This document shows, piece by piece, positions 36,608 to 44,238 of a stretch of 62,030 nt of DNA (position 1 is the first letter of the stretch; every line of letters begins with the position of its first letter). The notes beneath the pieces are model-generated. The model saw only the letters and a program-made list of their open reading frames with translations, did no database searches and was not told where the DNA came from. Position numbers and translations under genes: made by a program. This stretch comes from Bacillus pumilus (lineage in GTDB: Bacteria > Bacillota > Bacilli > Bacillales > Bacillaceae): positions 1 to 62,030 of the forward strand of contig MKZN01000017.1 of NCBI GenBank assembly GCA_001938995.1, written 5' to 3'.

Positions 36608-37001
36608 TGGAATCACATCCACCTTTTTTAAATTTGCTGCAAAACGGAAAAGAGTCACATAACGCTATTCTCAACCGCTTTCCGGCATTTTATGAAATGT
36701 AAACAAATTAATAAGTATGTGAAAATCTGAACTTTCACCTACATAAAACGAAAGCATTTGACCGTTTCCGACAAAAATTCATAAAAAATTAATAATTAGT
36801 TCCCTTAACAATAATAGCGAGTTCTTCTCTTTTTTTCAAGGCTTTAAAGAGAAAATCCTTACGATAAAAGGTCTTTCTCCCTTTTTCTTTATTTTCTCAG
36901 CGCCTGCATCAAAAAACGAAGTTTTTCAAAACAAGTCAATCCATATAATGTGGTATGATATGATATAGTGATAACAATTTTCATTTGGGAGGATTAAAGG
37001 A
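36608..37001. other. Divergent intergenic region yumB-yumC
   Basis: About 390 nt, no gene seen. A TATAAT at about 36944 on the plus strand is a candidate -10 for yumC, followed by the curious TATGATATGATATAG repeat (36954-36968). No confident Rex or other redox operator. Confidence 0.35.
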
Positions 37002-38000
37002 ATGCAAGAAGATTCTAAGGTATATGACATTACCGTTATCGGGGGCGGCCCAGTTGGATTGTTTACTGCTTTTTACGGAGGCATGAGACAGGCAAGTGTG
37101 AAAATCATCGAAAGCCTTCCTCAGCTTGGCGGTCAACTATCCGCTCTTTACCCTGAAAAATACATTTATGATGTGGCAGGTTTTCCAAAGATCCGTGCAC
37201 AAGAATTAGTTGATAACTTAAAGGAACAAATGGATAAATTCGATCAAACCATTTGCTTAGAGCAAGCCGTTGAAACGGTAGAAAAACAAGCGGATGGTAT
37301 TTTTAAACTTGTGACGAATCAAGAGGTTCATTATTCGAAAACGATCATCATTACAGCTGGTAACGGTGCATTCCAACCGAGAAAACTTGAACTCGATGCA
37401 GCAGAATCATTTGAAGGAAGCAACCTGCATTACTTCATCAATGATCTGAACCAATTTGCTGGCAGACGTGTTGCTGTTCTTGGTGGTGGAGATTCTGCTG
37501 TAGACTGGGCACTCATGCTTGAGCCAATCGCTAAAGAAGTATCCATTATTCACAGACGCGATAAATTCCGCGCACATGAGCACAGTGTAGAGAACTTGCA
37601 CAACTCGAAAGTCAATGTACTAACACCATTTGTGCCAACTGAGCTCATTGGTGAAGACCGCATTGAACAAATTGTGCTTGAAGAAGTCAAAGGTGACAAG
37701 AAGCAAGTGCTTGATGTGGACGACGTGATCGTCAACTTCGGTTTCGTTTCCTCCCTTGGACCAATCAAACAATGGGGTCTTGAAATTGAAAAGAACTCCA
37801 TCGTCGTTAAATCCACAATGGAAACAAATATTGAAGGCTTCTATGCGGCAGGAGACATCTGTACGTATGAAGGTAAAGTCAAATTGATTGCAAGCGGATT
37901 TGGTGAAGCACCAACTGCTGTGAACAATGCAAAAGCATACATGGACCCGAAAGCCCGTGTACAACCACTTCATTCTACAAGCCTATTTGAAAACAAATAA
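37002..38000 (+). CDS. yumC: Ferredoxin/flavodoxin-NADP+ reductase, thioredoxin-reductase-like
   Basis: 332 residues, TGGGAGGATTAAAGGA ribosome region. FAD motif [19 protein letters not shown] (about 13-31), NADP motif [13 protein letters not shown], second FAD motif [23 protein letters not shown]. It lacks the CxxC redox pair of thioredoxin reductase, which places it in the YumC-type FNR family. YumC is essential in B. subtilis and reduces ferredoxin for Fe-S and fatty acid desaturation. Confidence 0.95.
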   Translation: MQEDSKVYDITVIGGGPVGLFTAFYGGMRQASVKIIESLPQLGGQLSALYPEKYIYDVAGFPKIRAQELVDNLKEQMDKFDQTICLEQAVETVEKQADGIFKLVTNQEVHYSKTIIITAGNGAFQPRKLELDAAESFEGSNLHYFINDLNQFAGRRVAVLGGGDSAVDWALMLEPIAKEVSIIHRRDKFRAHEHSVENLHNSKVNVLTPFVPTELIGEDRIEQIVLEEVKGDKKQVLDVDDVIVNFGFVSSLGPIKQWGLEIEKNSIVVKSTMETNIEGFYAAGDICTYEGKVKLIASGFGEAPTAVNNAKAYMDPKARVQPLHSTSLFENK

Positions 38001-38010
38001 AGAACAGAAG

Positions 38011-38040
38011 AAAGGAGTTCCATACCGGAACTCCTTTTTC
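38011..38040. terminator. Terminator of yumC, probably bidirectional
   Basis: AAGGAGTTCC / GGAACTCCTT stem with 5-nt loop and T tract; the opposing zinc-ribbon gene stops 3 nt later. Confidence 0.9.
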
Positions 38041-38042
38041 GT

Positions 38043-38249
38043 TTATTTAAAAACCCCAATATAGGCATTCGCCATTCCGAGCACCATGGCAGCAAGCAGT
38101 ACCACAACAATCCCTGCCACAACCAAAATAATCCGATCCTTCACACGTTCCTTTTTCGGAAGCGGCTTGTCTATCCCGCAAGATGGACACGTTTTGGCAC
38201 GATAAGGAATCAGTTCTTGACAGCTCCTGCAATTGATTTGTTCACTCAA
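38043..38249 (-). CDS. Small zinc-ribbon membrane protein
   Basis: 68 residues from TTG 38249. N-terminal rubredoxin-like knuckle with C8-xx-C11 (CRSCQELIPYRAKTCPSCG) and a second CPSC pair, followed by basic residues and one membrane helix (about 40-62). Typical of small zinc-ribbon/TM proteins of unknown function. In B. subtilis yuzG-guaC-paiBA occupy this area; this gene is not recognisably any of them. Confidence 0.72.
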   Translation of the reverse strand: MSEQINCRSCQELIPYRAKTCPSCGIDKPLPKKERVKDRIILVVAGIVVVLLAAMVLGMANAYIGVFK

Positions 38250-38452
38250 ATTTCAGCGACCTCTTTTCTGACTACAGTTTATGTTTGGTTTCATGATACT
38301 CTTTTCAGATGGAAATAGCCATATGTGAGAGCAAGCTGTAACAAAATTGAGCGATTTACGAATTGATTTAGTGCGATGAATCAATGAAGGTTTCATCTGT
38401 TGAACCGATATATAGGAAGTGAAGAAGATCATAATGAAGGATAGGTGGCAAG

Positions 38453-38872
38453 ATGTTTAAGCGTTTCATGATCAGTTTGAGCTTGTTACTGATGATTGGT
38501 GGCTCTGTTGAACTGTTTGCAAAAGACTATAACAAACGTTATGCTCGTTTCGCTGCAGGATTGAATATTGATTTTGATCAATTAGACCCTTTTTTAAAAC
38601 ATGTTTCTCATTCAATTTTAGATTCTGGTCTAAGTGATCAAGAAATCAACCAGATAGTTGCCAAAGTTAGAAAAATGAATAAAAACAATGAAACGAAAAA
38701 AATCGGTACATTTGAAGTGATGTATCTCGAAAAACCAGCGAATATTAAAATTGAGGTTGAAGTCCATGTGAAAGATGGCAATAAAGAAGTGGTGATCTAT
38801 ATGTTTAGCACCCAAGAGTTGGTGGATGTCCTAGATGAAGAACTGTTAAAAACAGAAGAAGATGTAGAATAA
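38453..38872 (+). CDS. Unknown exported or anchored small protein
   Basis: 139 residues, ATG 38453 behind ATAGGTGG. N-terminal signal-like helix (MFKRFMISLSLLLMIGGSVELFA, about 1-23), then a hydrophilic alpha/beta region (YNKRYARFAAGLNIDFDQLD ... VEVHVKDGNKEVVIYMFSTQELV) and an acidic tail. No family recognised. Has its own terminator. Lies in the variable stretch between yumC and yutM. Confidence 0.7.
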   Translation: MFKRFMISLSLLLMIGGSVELFAKDYNKRYARFAAGLNIDFDQLDPFLKHVSHSILDSGLSDQEINQIVAKVRKMNKNNETKKIGTFEVMYLEKPANIKIEVEVHVKDGNKEVVIYMFSTQELVDVLDEELLKTEEDVE

Positions 38873-38899
38873 GAGATGCTGACAAAGCGTCTCTTTTTT
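38872..38899 (+). terminator. Terminator of the 38453 gene
   Basis: AGAGATGC / GCGTCTCT stem with a G-T pair, 7-nt loop, six Ts. Confidence 0.82.
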
Positions 38900-38965
38900 A
38901 CTTCCCCAAACATCGCTCACAGACAACTCACCATATAAATTTCTTTTCATGGACCTCATTTACTA

Positions 38966-38996
38966 TTGACCCTCACGTTACGTCATCCTTTATAGT
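38966..38996 (+). promoter_or_regulatory. MerR-type promoter with 19-bp spacer
   Basis: TTGACC (38966-38971), 19-nt spacer, TATAGT (38991-38996). The spacer holds CTCACGTTACGTCATC, giving the partial dyad TGAC...ACGTtACGT...GTCA. An over-long spacer with a dyad is the hallmark of promoters activated by MerR proteins, here probably autoregulation by the gene downstream. Confidence 0.75.
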
Positions 38997-39016
38997 GTGA
39001 ATTGAAGGAGGTGCAC

Positions 39017-39766
39017 GTGATCACGATGAAAGTAAAAGAAGTTGCACAATTGTTTAGTATTAGTATTCGTACACTTCATCATTACGACCAGATTGGTTTG
39101 TTGACCCCAAAAGAAGTCACTGACGCTGGTTATCGACTCTATTCCGAAGAAAACCTTGAAACACTACAACAAATATTATTTTTCAGAGAACTTGGATTTA
39201 CCTTAAAGGAAATTAAAGAAATAATGAACAACCCTTTATTTGATAAAAAAGAAGCCTTTATTTTACAACGAAAGATGTTAATGGAGAAACGAAATAAAGT
39301 CGATCGAATGATTGAAAATATTGATAAGACATTAAAACATATCACGGGAGAGATCCACATGACAAATAAAGAGAGGTTCGAGGGAATGAACATCAAATTC
39401 AACCAATTTGAAGAAGAAGCTCGTCGCCGTTGGGGAAAGCAAACGATTGATGACGCAAACTCAAAGCTAATTGGATTGTCCAAAGAGGAACAAATTGATT
39501 TATCTGATAGATGGGATCGAATTTTTCATCACCTAGCTTCCCTTCGCCATCAATCACCCCAATCCAAAGAGGTACAAGACGCAATCAAAGAATGGTATGA
39601 CTTTTTGAACGAAAACTTTACTCATTACTCTCTTGAGGCATTTTACGGATTAGGTCAACTCTATATTCAAGATGAACGTTTCACAAAGAATATTGATCAA
39701 TATGGTGAAGGCCTGGCGTCATTCATGAGTGAAGCGATGAAAGTCTTTGCTGATCACCATCAGTGA
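39017..39766 (+). CDS. MerR-family regulator with TipAS drug-binding domain (Mta/TipA-like)
   Basis: About 249 residues from GTG 39017 (AAGGAGGTGCAC upstream); ATG 39026 is the alternative. N-terminal MerR helix-turn-helix (VKEVAQLFSISIRTLHHYDQIGLL, DAGYRLYSEENLETLQQILFFRELGF), a linker coiled coil (about 75-110), and a C-terminal TipAS domain (about 120-248, HYSLEAFYGLGQLYIQDERFTKNIDQYGEGLA). Similar in architecture to Mta, which activates multidrug pumps. No transporter gene is adjacent, so targets are elsewhere or only itself. Confidence 0.9.
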   Translation: MITMKVKEVAQLFSISIRTLHHYDQIGLLTPKEVTDAGYRLYSEENLETLQQILFFRELGFTLKEIKEIMNNPLFDKKEAFILQRKMLMEKRNKVDRMIENIDKTLKHITGEIHMTNKERFEGMNIKFNQFEEEARRRWGKQTIDDANSKLIGLSKEEQIDLSDRWDRIFHHLASLRHQSPQSKEVQDAIKEWYDFLNENFTHYSLEAFYGLGQLYIQDERFTKNIDQYGEGLASFMSEAMKVFADHHQ

Positions 39767-39882
39767 GGTCACAGGAGTGAAAATCTTTTTGGGGATACAT
39801 TCGTATTCTAAGAAAATTGAAGTACTTGTCAAAGGAACCTCTTAACTGACGCCCATAAAAACCGGCATCTTTTTAAACCAAT

Positions 39883-39920
39883 AAAAAACCTCCACGAATC
39901 TATGAACTATTCGTGGAGGT
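39883..39920 (-). terminator. Terminator of yutM
   Basis: CCTCCACGAAT / ATTCGTGGAGG perfect 11-bp stem, 9-nt loop, then six Ts on the minus strand. Confidence 0.9.
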
Positions 39921-39942
39921 GAATCATATTAGACGAAATCTC

Positions 39943-40305
39943 TTAACAATCTTCCGGCGTACCGGTATTCGTAGCCGTTCTAAAAGAAGAACCGCATCCG
40001 CATGATGCAATGGCATTTGGATTGTCAATCGTGAAACCGCCGCCCATTAGTGATTGTTTGAAATCAATAATTGTTCCGTTCATGATATCAAGGCTTTCGG
40101 AGTCAACCAGGACTTGGATGCCGTGCTGTTCAAACTGAATGTCCTTTTCCGCCTTTTCGTGGTCAAAGCCCATGCCGTATGAAAGACCGCTGCAACCGCC
40201 GCCTTTTACGCCTACGCGAAGAAGTGCATTTTCTTCTTCATGTTCTTTCATCATATCTTTAATCTGCAATGCAGCAGCTTCTGTAATCGTTACTGGTGTA
40301 TTCAT
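39943..40305 (-). CDS. yutM: A-type iron-sulfur cluster carrier YutM (ErpA/SufA-like)
   Basis: 120 residues from ATG 40305 (M3 of the open frame), seven nt after GGAGGG. HesB/IscA fold with the three conserved cysteines: VKGGGCSGLSYG (about 39) and the C-terminal CGCGSSF pair (about 103-105). Transfers Fe-S clusters from the SUF scaffold to targets. Just downstream of dapF. Confidence 0.93.
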   Translation of the reverse strand: MNTPVTITEAAALQIKDMMKEHEEENALLRVGVKGGGCSGLSYGMGFDHEKAEKDIQFEQHGIQVLVDSESLDIMNGTIIDFKQSLMGGGFTIDNPNAIASCGCGSSFRTATNTGTPEDC

Positions 40306-40378
40306 GATCATCCCTCCTTTTGACTGGATGTTTCTTTTTCATTATAAACGTGATGGTGTCTTTTCTCAAACAAATGGT

Positions 40379-41233
40379 TTAGAGATAAAATCTGCCGTCA
40401 CAGATGGTTTCAGCAGGTCCTGTCATCAGCACATGGTCATTGTCTTTCCAGCGAATGATGAGGTCTCCACCTGCTAGGTGAACTGTCATATCTGTTTCTT
40501 TTTTTGCGTGTCCATTCACAATGGTCGATACAGCCGCAGCGCAAGCACCTGTTCCACAGGCTTGTGTGATCCCAGATCCTCTTTCCCACACACGGAAATG
40601 TAGTTCCGTTTCGCTGACGATTTGAACAAACTCCACATTCACACCTTCTGGAAATGTTTCGTGCTTTTCAATGACCGGTCCAAGTGAATCAAGTGGCGCT
40701 TTCTCAATGTCCTCTAAATAGAAAACGATGTGCGGATTTCCCATTGAAACGGCTGTACCATGCAGAGCCGTTATGCCAAATTCAAGCTTCTCATTGATCG
40801 TGGTGCTGCCTGGATCACCCAGCATCGGCATCGCTTCTTTTTCAAAACGGGGTTTGCCCATATCAACCGTCACAGACCGAACGAGATCCTCTTGCACATG
40901 AACCGTCGCTTCAACAAGCCCTGATAAGGTCTCAATCTGAAACGTTGTGTCTGTTACAATCTTATGCTCATACACATATTTTGCGACACAGCGAAGTCCG
41001 TTACCGCAGTTTTTCCCTTCTGATCCATCATTGTTGAAAATGCGCATTTTCACAGGTGCCACATTCGATGGGCAAATGAGGATCATCCCGTCAGAGCCGA
41101 TTCCTGTATATATAGACGATACTCTAATGGCAATCTCTGAAAGCCGCTCTTCTGGAAGCTGTTCCTTCATCTGATTGACGTAAATATAATTATTCCCTAG
41201 TCCGTGCATTTTCGTGAATTGAAATGATGTCAT
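40379..41233 (-). CDS. dapF: Diaminopimelate epimerase
   Basis: 284 residues, GGAGGACTTTC ribosome site. Converts LL-DAP to meso-DAP for lysine and peptidoglycan. Two catalytic cysteines: [14 protein letters not shown] (C76) and [11 protein letters not shown] (about C229). N-terminal [14 protein letters not shown] is characteristic. Full length. Confidence 0.96.
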   Translation of the reverse strand: MTSFQFTKMHGLGNNYIYVNQMKEQLPEERLSEIAIRVSSIYTGIGSDGMILICPSNVAPVKMRIFNNDGSEGKNCGNGLRCVAKYVYEHKIVTDTTFQIETLSGLVEATVHVQEDLVRSVTVDMGKPRFEKEAMPMLGDPGSTTINEKLEFGITALHGTAVSMGNPHIVFYLEDIEKAPLDSLGPVIEKHETFPEGVNVEFVQIVSETELHFRVWERGSGITQACGTGACAAAVSTIVNGHAKKETDMTVHLAGGDLIIRWKDNDHVLMTGPAETICDGRFYL

Positions 41234-41502
41234 GAAAGTCCTCCAAAAATATTGTTTCTTTATAGTATAAAAGGAGTCGATTCAGGAGACAATCTTATCA
41301 TCCCCCGTTTTTCATACATAAAAGCTCTTTGCTGCCATGGCAAAGGGCTTTTATTGTGCATACGCCTCTTTTTCAACTTGGTGATGCTTCCATTTGATGA
41401 TATTTTATTAGCATAACATATTGGATGCGCTTTCTATTGATTCTCCTTGAAAATGGCATCTCTAACTGTAAAAAAATGCACCTCATGACCCATGTGATGC
41501 AT
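41234..41502. other. dapF-yuzB gap with two hairpins
   Basis: Holds the yuzB terminator (41470-41502) and a second strong hairpin AAAAGCTCTTTGC / GCAAAGGGCTTTT at 41319-41353 that belongs to no visible gene. B. subtilis carries yutK (nucleoside transporter) near here; no trace of a reading frame remains. Confidence 0.55.
41470..41502 (-). terminator. Terminator of yuzB
   Basis: ATGCATCACATG / CATGAGGTGCAT stem (one mismatch, G-T pairs), 3-nt loop, then seven Ts on the minus strand. Confidence 0.82.
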
Positions 41503-41739
41503 CTAAAACATGTCATTCTCCTCTATAAAAGCATAAATACGCTCGACTAACTGCTCTGCATTTTCTCCTGAAACAAATTCTCCATTCACAAGCGCAAATG
41601 GGGAGTCCATACATTTCCCGCAGTAGCTTAAACAGCCGTATTCCATTATATCTAGGTTTGGGTCTTTTTCAAGTTTCTCTTTTGCTTCTTGAGACCCTTG
41701 TGCAAGATTACTTACACAAAATTCGATCAGTGGAAACAC
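41503..41739 (-). CDS. yuzB: YuzB, DUF1450 protein
   Basis: 78 residues. Three or four cysteines in FCVSN...[21 protein letters not shown] resemble the CxxxxxCxxC pattern of DUF1450/YuzB, a thioredoxin-like ferredoxin-type small protein. Function unknown. Divergent to yutJ and within a cluster of redox and Fe-S genes. Confidence 0.85.
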   Translation of the reverse strand: MFPLIEFCVSNLAQGSQEAKEKLEKDPNLDIMEYGCLSYCGKCMDSPFALVNGEFVSGENAEQLVERIYAFIEENDMF

Positions 41740-41994
41740 TGTGCTTCACCTCACATTGCTTTTACATCCTACCGAATTTCCCTCTATTAGTCAAAAAATG
41801 AGCTCCTTTTAAATCGTTACGCCTATTCACTGTAAAATGTTTTACTATTTAGGACTAACTAATGAATCTGTAGGTTATTTTGAAACAATTATTGTGGTTT
41901 CACAGTAAATTCGATATAATTTTATTTGGTATTTTAACTTAAAGTTTTTTAGTATAAGTGTTTTTCAATGTCTAGGGGGAAAAGGAGAATCGTC

Positions 41995-43062
41995 ATGAAA
42001 AATTTAGTCTTGATCGGCGGAGGGTACGGGAATATGCGGGTTCTCCACCGCTTATTGCCAAATCAATTACCTCAAGATGTAACCATCACGTTAATTGACC
42101 GAAATCCATACCACTGCTTAAAAACAGAATATTATGCACTTGCTGCTGGAACGATCTCTGATCAGCACATTCGTGTTACTTTTCCAGAGCATCCAAAGCT
42201 GGATATTCAGTATGGGGAAGTAGAAAAAATCGATATTGAAAACAAACAAATCTTATTCAGCGATCGAGAACCCATCCCATATGACGACACGGTCATCGGA
42301 TTAGGCTGTGAGGACAAGTATCATCATGTCCCTGGCGCAAAGGAACATACATACAGCATTCAAACCATTGATCAATCGAGGCATACGTCTAACAAATTAA
42401 ACAATTTAAGTGCAGGCGCAACGGTTGGAATCGTCGGTGCTGGACTTAGCGGGGTAGAGCTAGCCAGTGAACTGCGAGAAAGCAGATCGGATTTGAACAT
42501 TATTCTTTTCGATCGGGGGGAACTAATTCTATCAAGCTTCCCAAATAGATTAAGTTTATATGTGCAGAAATGGTTTGAAGAAAACGACGTACAGATCATT
42601 AACTGTGCAAATATTACGAAGGTTGAAGAAGACATGGTATATAACCACGATGAGGCGATTGAAGCAGATGTCATTGTATGGACAGCTGGCGTACAGCCAA
42701 GCAAAGTGGTACGAGACATGGATGTTGAAAAAGACGCACAAGGCCGCGTCATATTAACTCCTCATCACAATATCCCTGAAGATGAGCATGTATACGTCGT
42801 TGGTGATTGCGCAAGTCTTCCACATGCCCCAAGTGCACAGCTGGCTGAAGCACAGGCAGAACAAATCGTTCAAACCTTACAAAAACGTTGGAAAAACGAG
42901 CCGCTTCCTGAAGCATATCCTCAGTTTAAACTAAAAGGCGTGCTCGGCTCTTTAGGTAAAAAATCTGGCTTTGGCCTAGTTGCTGATCGTCCACTTGTTG
43001 GTCGCGTTCCAAGACTACTAAAATCTGGCCTCCTTTGGATGTACAAGCATCACAATGGATAA
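41995..43062 (+). CDS. yutJ: NADH dehydrogenase-like flavoprotein YutJ
   Basis: 355 residues from ATG 41995, eight nt after AAAAGGAG. FAD motif LVLIGGGYGNMRVLHRLL, NAD motif VGIVGAGLSGVELASELRE (about 145), second FAD motif YVVGDCASLPHAPSAQLAEAQ (about 262). Type II NADH dehydrogenase family, paralogous to YumB in this window. The unusual GGGYGN in place of GGGYGG in the first motif is typical of YutJ. Confidence 0.9.
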   Translation: MKNLVLIGGGYGNMRVLHRLLPNQLPQDVTITLIDRNPYHCLKTEYYALAAGTISDQHIRVTFPEHPKLDIQYGEVEKIDIENKQILFSDREPIPYDDTVIGLGCEDKYHHVPGAKEHTYSIQTIDQSRHTSNKLNNLSAGATVGIVGAGLSGVELASELRESRSDLNIILFDRGELILSSFPNRLSLYVQKWFEENDVQIINCANITKVEEDMVYNHDEAIEADVIVWTAGVQPSKVVRDMDVEKDAQGRVILTPHHNIPEDEHVYVVGDCASLPHAPSAQLAEAQAEQIVQTLQKRWKNEPLPEAYPQFKLKGVLGSLGKKSGFGLVADRPLVGRVPRLLKSGLLWMYKHHNG

Positions 43063-43083
43063 ATGTATGTGAATTTTTTCTCA

Positions 43084-43115
43084 AAGCTCCTTCATTATGA
43101 AGGAGCTTATTTTTA
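43084..43115 (+). terminator. Terminator of yutJ
   Basis: AAGCTCCTTCAT / ATGAAGGAGCTT perfect stem, then ATTTTT; reaches the stop codon of the opposing WYL-like gene. Confidence 0.88.
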
Positions 43116-43343
43116 TGAAACGGCATGCGCCGAGGGTTTTATGAGTTTGATAGGGGCAAGGGCAAGGATGCAATCTCGACGAAATGTTCTGATCGTCTTC
43201 TTCGACAAACAGTATGCTTGTATGAAATGTTCAGTGTCACGGTGTACAATGATTTTTCGCTTCGTACACTCCCCGTTTTTCTTCATATAAATCATTTCAA
43301 TCGGTATTTGCTGATGAAGAGATTGGTTGAGTAAATAATTCAT
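43113..43343 (-). CDS. Small WYL-like protein under SOS-type control
   Basis: 76 residues from ATG 43343 (MNYLLNQSLHQQIPIEMIYM); AAAGGAG lies 10 nt upstream and a GTG three codons earlier is too close to it. The sequence fits a stand-alone WYL-type Sm-like barrel: an aromatic-ended strand IEMIYMKKNGE, KRKIIV, HFIQAYCLSKKTIRTFRRDCILAL. WYL domains bind nucleic acid or nucleotides in regulators such as PafBC and DriD that respond to DNA damage. No DNA-binding domain is attached. Promoter carries two LexA-type boxes (43375-43418). Exact function unknown. Confidence 0.75.
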   Translation of the reverse strand: MNYLLNQSLHQQIPIEMIYMKKNGECTKRKIIVHRDTEHFIQAYCLSKKTIRTFRRDCILALAPIKLIKPSAHAVS

Positions 43344-43366
43344 GATGCTCACGCTCCTTTGAGTCC

Positions 43367-43418
43367 ATTATAAACGAACAAACGTTCCTTTTCAACACAA
43401 AACAGGAACATTTGTTCT
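43367..43418 (-). promoter_or_regulatory. SOS promoter: two LexA/DinR boxes on a sigma-A core
   Basis: Core on the minus strand: TTGAAA (43395-43390), 17 nt, TATAAT (43372-43367). Box 1, CGAACAAACGTTCC (plus strand 43375-43388), fits the Bacillus consensus CGAACRNRYGTTYC at every position and lies inside the -35/-10 spacer. Box 2, minus strand AGAACAAATGTTCC (43418-43405), matches 13 of 14 and lies just upstream of -35. Confidence 0.9.
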
Positions 43419-43442
43419 TGTTTTTCTCAAAAAAAGAACAGC

Positions 43443-43772
43443 TCACTCGCTGCTCCCTTTGTATCCGTATTTCTCCATTTTCTGATAAATGTCTTTTAGT
43501 TTCGGATTGCCTTCCCCGACAATTTCATCTCCCACTAGGACAAGTGGATAAAAGAACTCATCTTCTAGAATTCGTTCGGACCATTCTTTTTGGCGTTCAT
43601 TTTCCGGCGGTTGCTCAATATCAATATACGTGATGCGAAACGGTTGATTCGGATATTTTCGTTTTAACGCGGCATCTAGCCACTCATATGTATCTTTTGA
43701 AGAAGGCAGATTCACACAGCTAGCGCACAGTACATCTCTTCCATATACATAAAGATCAACGATTTGATTCAT
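43443..43772 (-). CDS. yuzD: YuzD, DUF1462 thioredoxin-like protein
   Basis: 109 residues, AGGAGG ribosome site. DUF1462 family: VDLYVYGRDVLCASCVNLPSS places a CxxC motif (C16-A-S-C19) after the first strand, followed by FRITYIDIEQPPENE and FYPLVLVGDEIVGEGNPKL, a thioredoxin-fold layout with the cis-Pro strand. Probably a redox or Fe-S helper; it is divergent from the NifU-like gene yutI. Confidence 0.86.
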   Translation of the reverse strand: MNQIVDLYVYGRDVLCASCVNLPSSKDTYEWLDAALKRKYPNQPFRITYIDIEQPPENERQKEWSERILEDEFFYPLVLVGDEIVGEGNPKLKDIYQKMEKYGYKGSSE

Positions 43773-43956
43773 TTGACTAGCCTCCTGTTCTTTCTTTATT
43801 TTAGCTGAATTTTCTGTTTTAAAAAAGTCAAAATCACTTTTTGTTTCAATATGAGAATGTGCTATAATGAGAAGGAAACTTTGAAACCAATCAATAGATT
43901 TTTATCGTCCAGATGAATATAATGGTGATATGTTGTGAAAGGAGCGATTATATCTA

Positions 43957-44193
43957 ATGACTGAAGTCGAAATGAAAAACCAAGTACAGGAAGTACTGGA
44001 CAAACTTCGTCCATTTCTATTACGTGATGGTGGAGACTGTGAGCTTGTAGACATTGAAGATGGTATTGTGAAATTACGTCTTCTTGGTGCATGCGGCAGC
44101 TGCCCAAGTTCAACCATTACACTTAAAGCCGGTATTGAGCGCGCATTATTAGAAGAAGTGCCTGGCGTTGTAGAAGTTGAACAGGTTTTCTAA
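43957..44193 (+). CDS. yutI: NifU-like Fe-S scaffold YutI
   Basis: 78 residues, ribosome site AAAGGAG. C-terminal NifU domain only: [20 protein letters not shown] and [16 protein letters not shown] with the CxxC pair (about 49-52) that holds the cluster. Delivers clusters like Nfu proteins. Together with yutM, yuzB, yuzD and yutJ it forms a redox/Fe-S neighbourhood. Confidence 0.93.
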   Translation: MTEVEMKNQVQEVLDKLRPFLLRDGGDCELVDIEDGIVKLRLLGACGSCPSSTITLKAGIERALLEEVPGVVEVEQVF

Positions 44194-44207
44194 TTCATAT
44201 ATGAAAT

Positions 44208-44238
44208 GAAAAACGACCCATCAACGGGTCGTTTTTTT
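44208..44238. terminator. Bidirectional terminator between yutI and yuxL
   Basis: AAAACGACCC / GGGTCGTTTT stem, ATCAA-type loop, eight Ts on the plus strand; yuxL stops at 44238. Confidence 0.9.

Noticed and set aside
36608..37001. Rex operator between yumB and yumC
   Set aside because: TTGTGAA and TTCACAA-like pieces occur but not as a proper palindrome.
39775..39850. Possible 22-codon peptide gene starting GTG AAA ATC after the MerR gene
   Set aside because: AGGAG directly abuts the GTG, leaving no spacing, and no conservation can be judged.
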